Shown piece by piece: positions 46,977-62,511 of a stretch of DNA of 64,000 nucleotides. This stretch comes from Vitrella brassicaformis (taxonomy: Eukaryota > Sar > Vitrellaceae), in the NCBI GenBank assembly GCA_001179505.1, contig CDMY01000271.1, forward strand, positions 1 through 64,000, given 5' to 3'. Below the pieces are notes generated by a model. That model saw only the letters and a program-made list of their open reading frames with translations, had not been told where the DNA came from and searched no databases. Both the position numbers and the translations under genes were made by a program. Positions within the stretch are counted from its first letter, which is position 1, and every line of letters begins with the position of its first letter.

Positions 46977-48263
46977 CTAGTCTTCCGAGACGTGCAATGC
47001 ATCAGCCAGTGAGAAGCGATGGCCGCACTCGGTGCAAAGGAGCCAGGAGGTCTCTTCCATCTCTGTGGAGATCCACCCGCCCCTGAGGCCAGCCGTGTTG
47101 ATGAGGCACTTCCTCGACGAGCAGTTCGGGCACTTGTAGTTGGTCGTGTTCCCCTCGTGCATCCTCGACGTCGCCCACCTGCACAAATCAGAACGCATTG
47201 CAAACAATCATGAAGACACGCATCCATCCTTCCTGCGCGTTCCACGACTGACTTACTCTTCGAGTCGTTTCAGCTCCTTCTGGTTGGCTTCCTCTCTCTT
47301 CTGCTTGAGCTCGTCCCTTGCCATGTCCTTGGCGTCCATCTTGGCCAGCTGGCTGGGCGGCAACCGCCCCTCATGCAGCTCGATCGTCAGCTTCGGATTG
47401 TCCTTGAGGTTCGAGCACAGAGAGCGGCAGAAGCGCTTGTAGGCCTCCGTGACGCCACCATGCTCCGATAAGATTGCCGTCTCGACATTCTGAGCCAAGG
47501 CGTGGAGAGACGCTCTGAAGGCAGACACAAGCATCGCACCCAGTGCTCGTGTGTGTCGGTCACCTTTTTGTGCCTTTCTTTCGGCATGCTCACTTGTGTG
47601 CGTCGACCACGCCGTCCTCGCTGCCTGCCTTCGGTTTCAGCAGGTGCTTCTGCATGGTCTCTGCCACCTTGGCCACCACCTTCTGCCTCATGGCCAGCTC
47701 GGCTGCCGTCTGCTTGCCGATGGATGCCACGCCGCCGCTGGCAGCTGGGGCCGTGGCAGGCAGCGCATAGCTCTTGTCAGCAACAGCCTTCCACCTGGCC
47801 ACCAGGGCCTTGGCGAGACTCACCACCTGAAGGGAAACATTGACATGGCTGTGGTTGTCTGTTCTTCGTTGCTGTTGACGTACGTACCTCTTTGTCTGTG
47901 TGTCTCTTGGCTAGGTCGTTGACGGTCCTGCCTATGAGGCTCTCCTTGAGGAAGAATAGGGTGATGTCAAGAACGGAGAGACGGCGAAGGGCGTTGAGAA
48001 TGAGGCTGCTGTCGGTGCCTGACGAGTCTTCCAGCTGAGACCGCAGCTCCTTCAGACACCGCAATCGCACCTAAGAGAGAAAGAAACAAATCGATCATGG
48101 GACATCACGGCCTTTCTCTTGTTGACAGTTTCGCTCACGTCGACGGTCTGTGTGGCCCCTAGCCGCTCAACCATGTCGCCGAGCGACAGGCTCTGGCCGC
48201 TGAGCCACCTCTGCATGCCCTCAGACGCACCCTTGACGCCCCGAACGCCCTTGGCCTCCTTGT
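46977..48263 (-). CDS. TFIIS-like transcription elongation module (N-domain, central domain, zinc ribbon)
   Basis: Reading on the minus strand, the exons encode a TFIIS N-terminal (LW) domain with LRRLSVLDITLFFLKESLIG, RTVNDLAKRH and SLAKALVARWKAV. The central domain (TFS2M) has SEHGGVTEAYKRFCRSLCSN, LKDNPKLTIELHEGRLPPSQ and LAKMDAKDMARDELKQKREE. A zinc ribbon follows, with CPNC and, after about 25 residues, CTEC. TFIIS stimulates RNA cleavage by stalled RNA polymerase II through an acidic hairpin. Here the hairpin reads EMEETSWLL where DE is expected, so the acidic pair is only partly kept. The first exon (48263 downward, DKEAKGVRGVKG) has no obvious start of its own except an internal Met (MQRWLSGQ). 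It splices in phase with the helicase exon upstream. It is therefore either the C-terminal part of a fusion or a separate gene starting at that Met. Confidence 0.85.
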
Positions 48264-48328
48264 CTGAAACACAGCAGCATAATAAATGCAGTGGTTAGGC
48301 AACTCTCCGCGGACTCCCGTCTGTCTCA

Positions 48329-51300
48329 CCTGCGTCGAGAGGCACCAGTGGAGTGCCTCTCCGCTGCATTTTCGAAGGGACCTTGATCTCGCCACTGTGC
48401 GTCTTTTTCAGCCCCTTCACCCTCACAGACAAGGCGTGTTTCGCCAGCAGGCGATCAGATGTTGCCAAGCCCTCCTCCTCGTCACTGGGCTCGTCTGACT
48501 CGCCGTCGATGGAGGGAATCTTGGGCAACCGACCGGACGATGAGGAGCCACTTCCTGACCGACTCGATCGGGGAATGGACGAGAGGGCGTTTCTCAGCAT
48601 GAGGGCGTATCGATAGGGCAGCTCCGTCTTCTGCTGCCTCAGCTCTTCACATGTGCTGAGGTAGGTCTGGAGGTCGCTCTCGAGGGCCTGCTGTGCGTCA
48701 CCGTCGAGATGCCGCGCGTGAGCGGCCGCCTCGCCGGCCTTGAGCTGCCTGAGTGTAGGTAGGGTGAGGAAGGAAGAATAGGCAGACAAAACGCAAAGAA
48801 TGAGATGCTGCATTCAATTCAGCAGGCTCGTGTTGTGCATTCCTGACCCCAGGTTGGGTAGGGCTTCGAAGAGGCGTGAGATGACGCATTCCAGGCGAAG
48901 GTCCAGCTTGCCCTCAGCCCACAGCCGATCCGCACGCCACGTCGTCTCATCCCAAAACTGCACGACGTCACACAGCAACGGAGAGGCATCATGGAGGACA
49001 CGTGGCGGAGTGAGGTGGTGCGTACTTACCTCTTGGAACGCCTCTCGTATCCCCTCCGCAGTGTTGACGAAGTCGACCACCTCTGTAGGTTTGGGGGTCA
49101 GTTTTGGGTGCAGACGATTGAGGCGCGACAGCACCTGCACCGCTCGTGCGCCGTTGAGCGGTTTGTCCACGTACATGACGCACAGACGCGGTTCGTTATA
49201 ACCTGATGCAGAAAGGGAGAGAGAGCGGGACAATGCGCATGAGAATCACCGATTCCCTCTCGTGCGTCCGCGGATCCGATCCAGGTACGTGCCTGTCTCG
49301 AGTTTGTTGCATACGACAAGCAGGTCGGCCCTGTGGAGTGCCAAGCCTCCGTTGATGGACGCTTCGGTCCACCTCTTGCACACCAGCCTCGCACTGCCAT
49401 CCTCAGCCGCTGATGGGGTCGTGAGGTTCACCTCCCCCGAGAATGCCCCATAGACCGTCAAGTTGCTCACCACCAGTGTCGACGCATCCTCTGCCATGGC
49501 CTCACGGGCATCTGAACAGGACAGGCAGAAAGTGACAAGTGGCGTTCTTGCCGATCGCCATCTGCATCGCCTTGCCTTGCCTTACCCTGTATCCTTTGTT
49601 GCAGTACGCGAGTGACGAGGGCCACGTGCTCTCGCGATCGGCAGACAACCATGCCCTTGATCATAGGCTCAGCTCTCGGAGCCAAGCTGCCCCACGATGA
49701 AGTGTCCACTGAGCTGGCTGTGGGCTCATCTGTCACCGAATGGCGCTCGCGAAACCGCACGAAATGCCTGACGAACAGAAAGAATGACCCGATTGAGAGC
49801 GTGTGGCGGTGCAGGTGCTCTCACTTGAGTACGAAGTCGGCTTTGTAGACACACACGTCGTGGTGCTTGACGGCCGCCTTCATGACATCACTCCATGGGG
49901 TGCTGGCTGGCGACGGGGCAGGCGCCTTGTCCTCTGGTGTCTTCTTCTCCACATCGATGACAGGTCTGGCTGTGGTGTACTCCTTGAGCACATTGACGAT
50001 CACCCCATCGTGCACCGCCTGCACACAGGTACGCAGGCATCACCACACGTCAGAGGTGGTTTCTGTAATGTCTGTTTTGCGCTGACCCGTGCCATGGAGT
50101 AGCTGTGAACGGGCCCATAGGTCGTCTGGCTGGTCGACCTGCTGATCACGCCAAAGAGCTTGAGAGCGTCAGGCGATGGTGTGGCTGTGAAGCCAAAATA
50201 CGTCACGCCCAGGGGCTGGTGCTCCCTGCCGCCCAAGAGCTCATGCAGCTTCACACTGGTTGCCTTGCCGTGGGACCTAATGACGGAACACAAGGCCAGC
50301 CAGACACGTCATATAGGGTGTGAACATTTCATCACCTTTTTGTCACCTGTGTGCTTCGTCGGCGATGAGGGCGACCCGGCCTCGGCTGAGCAGCCGCTTG
50401 AGGCCACTGCGGGGCATGTTCTTGATGCACGGAAACTTCTGCAGTGTCGAGAACACAACCAACTGCTTGGTCTTCGCACCGGGACCATCTGCCGAGGGTT
50501 GGTCGGGGCCGTCAGTGAGCTCCGCTGCGACGTCCGAGTGGGTGGGCGAGGCGGCTGGCGACGGTGTGACGGCGGCGTCACACGCAGACGATAGAACAAG
50601 TGGCGACGGGTCGACCTCCATCGACGAAGGCGCGGCAGCTGCAACATTCGACGAGTCATCCTTTGCGTTGGCGGCCTCCTCTGTCTTCCTGGCCTTTGCC
50701 TTGCTCCAGAAGCTCTCCAGCGAGGGCTGCATCAGCTTGGCCGCTTTCCTCTTGCCGCCCACTTGAGGCTGCTGGGGGCTCGTCGATGATCCTACAGAGG
50801 CGGGTGGTTCCACTGACGGAGCGGGGCTGCACGTTGGTGCGGTGTTGGTGGATGAGAGCAGCTGCTGGAGCTCCTCGGACGTCCTTGCCCTCCTGATCTG
50901 GCGGCTGGGGAGGCCATTGCTGGTGAGGTACCGATGGACAACACGATATAGCTGGTCGTCCAGCTGCAACCTGCAAAACACAAAGACGTGAAAGCGTCCC
51001 CACCCTGAATGAACGCCCACGGCTGGTCTGTCTGTCTGCATGGAACGCACCTGTCATTGAGGATGAGTATGAGTGCGAAGTGCTGCCCGGCATCATCCCG
51101 CAGGTGGATCAGGGCGTGCACCAGTGCCGCTATGGTGAGGCTCTTGCCGCTGCCGGTGCAGTGCTGGAGGAGGTAGTTGGTGGGCGCTGTCAGACAAGCA
51201 TCATGTCGAACCAGGCCACAAACCTGCTGGACTGCTTCCACCTGAAACAAACAGAACGTCAAGCAATGCAAGTGCAAAGCGATGGCTGCCTGTGGTGCGC

Positions 51301-51435
51301 TACCTGATGTGCATTTGGTTTCAGCCCAGCTCCCTTCGGGAAGGCCTCAGACAAGTCCACAGGCTCTGAGTCATCTGGCTGTTTTTGAACTGATTTCTGT
51401 TCTTTTCGCTTCAGACCCTCCTCGAGGCTCGTCAT
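48329..51435 (-). CDS. HsdR-like (type I restriction enzyme R subunit) superfamily 2 helicase/translocase
   Basis: The start at 51435 gives MTSLEEGLKRKEQK, then KPNAHQ|VEAVQQV. Motif I is HCTGSGKSLTIAALVHAL, followed by LILILNDR and LDDQLYRVVHRYL. Motif II is RVALIADEAHRSHGKAT and motif III is YFGFTATPSPDALKLFG. The next exons have YSMARAVHDGVIVNVLKEY, ADLLVVCNKLETGTYLD, LCVMYVDKPLNG and motif VI ARAVQVLSRLNRLHPK with EVVDFVN. This sequence order is characteristic of HsdR, the ATP-driven DNA translocase of type I restriction-modification systems. The HSDR_N nuclease domain is absent. An insertion of about 130 residues between motifs I and II carries MQPSLESFW, a PIP-box-like motif at 50706-50729, flanked by Lys/Arg. 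All visible helicase motifs are intact, so ATPase activity is expected. Bacterial origin by transfer is inference. Confidence 0.82.
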
Positions 51436-51597
51436 CAGCGCCGGAAGATTCGTGAAGACACTTGTTCAAACTGGTGGTAGTGGTTAAGGGTAAGATTGTC
51501 CGTCCAAACCACTTGCGAGCTTGAAATGTCGGCGAGCTTCCAAAGTGAGCAGGAATAGGATTTGATCTGAGGAAGTAGGCAGAGTGGAGCTTTCAGA
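51436..51597. promoter_or_regulatory. 162-bp divergent promoter with TTGCGAGCTT motif
   Basis: This separates the helicase (minus) and UBL-CCCH-RING (plus) starts. TTGCGAGCTT lies at 51513-51522, near the middle, with a partial copy GGCGAGCTT at 51531-51539. Confidence 0.55.
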
Positions 51598-53733
51598 ATG
51601 TCGCCAATGGAAGCGGTGCGTGTGTGCATTCGTCTGGAGGGCCACGATGAGCAAGTCCTGGCTGGCCCTGTGCCTGTAGAGATAGATCCTTTGTGGACTG
51701 TCAACGAGACCAAACGAAGACTCATGGCGGTGCTGCCCATGTCGGCTTCACAGCATCCTGACCCAAAGTAAGCACAAGCCGAAGGCCGTGGGTGGAATGC
51801 TCTGCAGCTAGTGTGCGCCGTGTGGCTCCTGGTCCTCTGCTTTGTCGCAGGATGTATCAAATCTACCGCCGAGATGCTCACGATGAGGCACTCGTCCACG
51901 GCCCGATAAAGGACATGAGGAGCTTCAGATATGCTTCATCAGACGATACGGTCATTTTGAGACGCAAAACCGCCGGCACCCATGCAAGCAGGCAGTGCTG
52001 CGTTCGTGGTTCCCTGTCCCTCTCATTCGCATTGCTGTGTTGGGGATGCAGGGCACTCCCACTCCCACTACCGTCACGGTTGCCGAAGATGAGCCTTCAG
52101 TGGAAGATAACCAAGCCAATGAAGATGAGGACCAGCCCTCAGACGCCGTCAACGCCACGGCCTTATACGATGCAGCCACACGCCACGAGAATATACTCTA
52201 CAAGCTCAAGCCCTGCGACCATTTCGAGCAGGTACGTACGGCAAGGCAACACGCCAAGAACGAAGCCATCAATTCCTCGTGTGCGCATTCATTCGGTGCA
52301 CTTGCAGGGGTATTGCCCAGGGGGTGACACGTGTACCTTCGCCCACGGACCCGCGGAGCAGCGGTGCTACCGCTGGCTCGTCAAGGTGAACGGACATCTG
52401 ACGCACGCAACAACTGGGGCATTCCATTCTGTTGGTACGGCTGAACTCCCGCCATTGTTGGCTGTTGTTTTGACGTTTCAGGGCACGTGTGTGGAGGGCG
52501 GGAGGTGCTCGCTGATACACGCCCGCCCTCCCATGTTCATGCCGCTCATCGGCCCCCGCCTGCGGCCATGCAGCTTCATCTACCCAGACGGTAGGCACAA
52601 GAGAAGCGTAGCGAAGGAATGCTGGTTGGGTGGCACGGTGCAGACTGGCTTGGTGTGTTTGCCTTGCAGGCTCGGGATGTAAATACGGCGTCACGTGTTG
52701 GTTCACGCACTCGAGGGACGAGGAGAGACTGGCTGAGCGGTAAGCAATGCATCACACAGCCCGTCTGCACTCGTCCATGCGCCTCTCTCCATGTGTGCGT
52801 GTGGATGTCAACTGTCAAACAAACAGTGCACTAGGGTCCAACAGTGCGGCCCCACCGGACGGACAGGAAAGGTTAGGTCGGGAATGACGGGCGAGGGTGC
52901 CTGAATCACGAGCCGTGTGCCTCGGTGTCGGTGCGTGTTGTGCAGGCTGGCGACATTTGCCCCTCCGACCTTCGGCGATGACGACGTGGCCCCTCCTCCT
53001 CCCCTATCTCCGATGTTCGAGTATGAGGAGTCGGATGCGATCAATGATGGCACTGCTGCTCTCGTCCTGCCTCCCCGGCCCAGCTACCCCGCACCTACTC
53101 GTGACAGCAACGGAGTTAGCGGAACGGCGTCGGGACCTGAGGGGTGAGCGAGACGGAGGGAAGGGAAGGGGAGAGGAGAGAGTGAGTGAGTGATGTGTAT
53201 GAAATGCATTCGTTGCAGAGATGTGGTGGATGAGGCCTCGAGAGTGAGCAAGCTCGAGAGGGAGGTGGCCGCACTGTCGGCGGAGCTGGCGAGGGAGCGA
53301 CAGGCAAAGGAAGACGAAAAGGACAAACGGTGAGATAAGATAAGTGGCTGGCTGTCGAAGACAGACAGCACAGTCTCAGCTTGATTGACACATGAATTAT
53401 GCGCTGATCGATGGATGCCTTGCTCGCTCTTCTCTGTCTGTCTGTCTGTCTGTCTGTCAGGATGTGCAAGATTTGCCACGAGCGGCTGCTGTCGGTGCTC
53501 CTTCTGCCTTGCAAGCATCTCGTTATGTGCACACGTAGGCGAGGCGCAATCAATGTGATTGATGTGCACACAAACAAGAGCGTACACGCACGCCCACCCG
53601 ATGCTCTTCTTTTTGGGTCGTCTCTTCCTTCTCTCTGGGGATAGGTTGCTGTGTGGAAGACTTCAAGGGCACATTATGCATCCTGTGTCGGCAGGAGTTC
53701 ACGGATAAGATCATGATCCAGCCGTTCGACTGA
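51598..53733 (+). CDS. Ubiquitin-like domain, triple CCCH zinc-finger and RING protein
   Basis: The start at 51598 gives MSPMEAVRVCIRLEGHDEQV. Residues 1 to about 85 look like a beta-grasp ubiquitin-like fold (VPVEIDPLWTVNETKRRLMA, then ALVHGPIKDMRSF and DDTVILRRK). An acidic linker follows. Three CCCH fingers then occur in separate exons: C-x7-C-x5-C-x3-H starting CDHFEQ, C-x8-C-x5-C-x3-H starting CYRWLV, and C-x9-C-x5-C-x3-H starting CSFIYP. Next come an acidic/Pro segment and a coiled coil (VSKLEREVAALSAELARE). The C-terminal RING begins CKICHERLLSVLLLPCKH and contains LCILCRQEF, of the IAP/MULAN C3HC4 type, ending IMIQPFD*. CCCH fingers usually bind RNA and the RING recruits an E2. An RNA-associated ubiquitin ligase is the likely role, target unknown. 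Confidence 0.82.
53431..53460. repeat. (GTCT)n repeat forming the intron 3' end
   Basis: TCTG units continue directly into the acceptor CAG before the RING exon, so the polypyrimidine tract of this intron is a microsatellite. Confidence 0.8.
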
Positions 53734-54923
53734 GACAAGCGGAGGCCAGCCGGTGCAGTGCAGTGCAGGGCAGCCAGCGAGTGCACGTGCCTTATGCCTG
53801 TAAACATACAAACATACAATTGTGGAGTGATTGTGGTTGATACATCGTTATTTTCTTTATCGAATGTATGTGTGATCGTGATGCCGATGCAATACATGCC
53901 TCCGTACTTCGCATGTGCCCGTTGCCTGCCTGCCTGCCTTTGTGCCTGCCTGCCTGCCTTTATTTCCATGTGTGTGTGCGCATGGGCGGATGGGGAGAGC
54001 TCGCGAGGGAGGGGAGAGGGGCGCATGCCATTACATACATTACATTACGACCATACATTACGACCTGCGTGCCGTGTGTGCGCTGCCTCTCTGGCTTACG
54101 GGAGAAAGAGGGCAGCCAGAGAGGCATCGACACATGGAGGGATGGATGGATGGATCGATGGATCGTTCTGTGTGTCTTGTGATGGGGGATAGAGGGAGGG
54201 GGGAGAGTACGATGGATTGATGGTTCATCAGCGGCAGAGTGTGATGCGATGCGAGTTCAAAATCAATAGTACAAGTAAGTCATGTTCTCTGTGTCTGTGT
54301 TTTATCGATGTGCGTGTTGCCCGATTACGTCGACGCTTTAGCCTGTGTCGTAATTTTTGAAGCAACGCATTCACAACGACACTCAGCGCGTGTCGGGCAC
54401 GCCACCTTTGTGTTGACACGCCGTCATTAGTGCAAATCCAAGTTACGCGCACACACTGTGGTCCCACCAGTGAACGCATGACGAAAAACGTTCCAATCAA
54501 CGATCGATCCATCCCCACCAGATCCACCCCCACTGTCACACAGACCACTGTACATACCATCAACCGGCTGCTGGTCAGCCGCTGCCAAAGGGTGCAAGGG
54601 CATCAACTCATCCGCCCCTTCGCCGCCTGTCAAGAAACCAACCATCCATCCACTCAGTCAGTCAAGCCAACATCGAGCAACGCCTGTGCACACACACACA
54701 CGCACGACAACAGGGAAGAGAGAATCGACTATGCCTGGCTGCCTGGCCTGCACCGCCATAGCAAGCGGCGGATGAATGAAAACGCAAACCAACTCACTCA
54801 CTTACGTCTAGTCGGGCCTGGCTGCGCCTGATGCTCTCGTTGAACCGAGACTGATGGCTGCGAAGCCATGAGCACGCGGGGTCACACACATGAGCTTCGG
54901 ACCTTTCGGCGCTGCTCCTCCTC
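53734..54923. other. Gene-free convergent gap with short repeats
   Basis: No exon is recognised over about 1.2 kb. It contains (TGCC)n at 53924-53965, CATTACATACATTACG-type repeats near 54031-54065 and (GGAT)n near 54140-54165. Confidence 0.5.
53924..53965. repeat. (TGCC)n repeat
   Basis: Two short blocks of TGCC units in the convergent gap are separated by TTTGTGCC. Confidence 0.75.
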
Positions 54924-55670
54924 TCACCGTTGTCTGGCACGTTTTGCAGCTTGAACGTGTGTCTGCAGCAGCTCCTCAGCGGTCATGAAGTGAACGCTGT
55001 CTTCTCGGCCTGCAGCAAGACCTGGAGGCATGCATAAATCAGCGAGTGAACGAGTGAATGAGTGAATTCGGTGTGGTCCGTCTGTCCGCCGGCTGGCGTA
55101 CTGTACCCACCTTCGCCAGTGGCGGTAGTGTCGGTGTCTGTCTTGAGGCGCTTGGCCTCCCGCGGCTTATCATCATCACCACCGCCGCCACCGCCTGCGA
55201 TTGGCGAATGCAGTGGCGGCAGCGGGAGGGGCTCAGCCTCAGCTTCCCGATGGCCCTGGGGTACATGGGATGGACCGAGAGCCTGCAAACATATATGGAC
55301 AACCATCCATTCATATGCCTATGCCCTTCTCTCCCTCCCCCTCCTCTCCTCTCCTCTCGTGTGCTGACTGACCCATAGCTCAAGTGAGGCGTAGAGGGGC
55401 CGAGCGGCCGACACGCTGATGGGCAGACCACGGACCGACACCATGCGCTCTGGCTCCTCAGCCCCGCGCCTGTCCAAGACAAAATGCATGACAACAAACA
55501 AACAATGATGAAATTCGCCTCCAGTCCTGGCTGCAGGCCTTACTGATCTGCCATTTGGCCGGCAAATGCAAATGCTCTTCTTCCGAATCGAACGCGAGTG
55601 CGAGCTTGAAGTAGGTCGACAAGGGCAGAGGTGAGCAGAGGCTGCTTAGAGAGTGCACTGGGCGTTTCAT
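54924..55670 (-). CDS. Small hypothetical protein, about four exons
   Basis: The start at 55670 gives MKRPVHSLSSLCSPLP, then TYFKLALAFDSEEEHLHLPA. The next exon has RMVSVRGLPISVSAARPLYA. A third exon gives a Pro-rich stretch, HSPIAGGGGGGDDDKPREAK. The last exon reads REDSVHFMTAEELLQTHVQA and ends AKRARQR*. The total is roughly 150-170 residues. I do not recognise a family. The acidic, glycine and basic segments suggest a nuclear or complex-associated protein, but this is weak. The phase between exons 1 and 2 was not resolved. It is head-to-head with PI4-kinase, 126 bases between starts. Confidence 0.5.
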
Positions 55671-55796
55671 CTCCCACAGGAGGTGTCATTGACACAGCTG
55701 TAGCAAGGGCCGACAGACGCCCCTTCAGAGGAATCGCTCACAGAGGATCCACACCAACGAGCACTGTGGTTGTGAAGCGCAAGCACGCGTCAGAGG
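55671..55796. promoter_or_regulatory. 126-bp divergent promoter
   Basis: This lies between the small hypothetical gene and the PI4-kinase gene. The TGCGAGCTTG motif is just outside it, at 55599-55608, within exon 1 of the minus-strand gene. Confidence 0.5.
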
Positions 55797-61475
<5,679 letters not shown>

Positions 61476-62511
61476 CCAACCAGTCAATCAATGATTGCAG
61501 ACAGACAGCCAAACCCACCCACCACCGACCCACAGCCGCCCCGCCCTCCTGTCGTGTGTGTACGACATACCCACCCATCGCTCCCAGCTATGCGGAAGGA
61601 AGTGTATTGGTAACTAACAGGAAGGGGATGTGCTGGATGGGCGACAGAGTAAGTGGCATTTGTGACCTACCGTTGAGGGCGCGGCGCGGCGCGGCGCGTC
61701 GCATGGTGGGGGCGGCTGTGTCTCTCGTGGAATGGATGGTGTATGCTGTGACCAGGTGGGGGATGGGATGGTCGGTCGGGGGGGCGGAGTTTTCCAGCTG
61801 GCTGACTTGCTGCTTACAGGGAGGGATAGTAGGTTGGGTGCGGGGCGGTGGGGTGGTGTCAGCTCACTTTTTTTCAGTCTCTCTCTCTCTCTCTCTCTCG
61901 TGTGAATGCATTCATTCAGTGATGAAAGAATGAGCGGAATGAAATGCCCACCCACGATGGATGGATAGATGCCCACACGAGTCAGTCAGTCGTGTGTATT
62001 TTCATGCATGCATTGATTCGTGTACACCTACTTCATGTGTGTGTCAGTGATTGATTGCCCCATTCATTGCCCCATCCATCCCCATGCACGCCTCTGTGTC
62101 CCCATGCGTGTGTGGTGTGTACAATGGTTGGTTGGTTGGTGGCTGGCTGGCTGGGTGGATGGATTGCTGGGGTGGTGGTGGTGGCTGTATGCATGCACTG
62201 TTTCGGCTGCAGTTTTGCCACGTTTGCTACGCATTCGCGACAGACACACAGACAGACACACATAGACAGAGAGGTGGATGGACTGACTCCACACACCCAC
62301 ACTTGCGTGTCCGGTACATTGATGACTGTCAATGTGCTGATGGACGGATGGGATGGATGGATGGGCACGGATGAAGACCCGACGGGTGTGGATCAATCCA
62401 AGGAAGAAGGTGTCTGTCGACCATCACACACACACACAGCACCTCATCAATGAGCTGCAAAGCATGCAGCACTAATCACCGGGCCTAGTATTCACAGCAC
62501 AACACCCAACT
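61476..62511. other. Gene-free convergent gap
   Basis: No exon is recognised over about 1 kb. It includes a CT run at 61880-61899 and TGG/CATC-rich blocks. It probably contains both 3' UTRs. Confidence 0.5.

Noticed and set aside
48329-51435. Considered as bacterial contamination
   Set aside because: The frame is broken by GT-AG introns with normal phases, sits between eukaryotic genes on both sides and shares the local promoter motif, so it is part of this genome. An assembly check would still be sensible.
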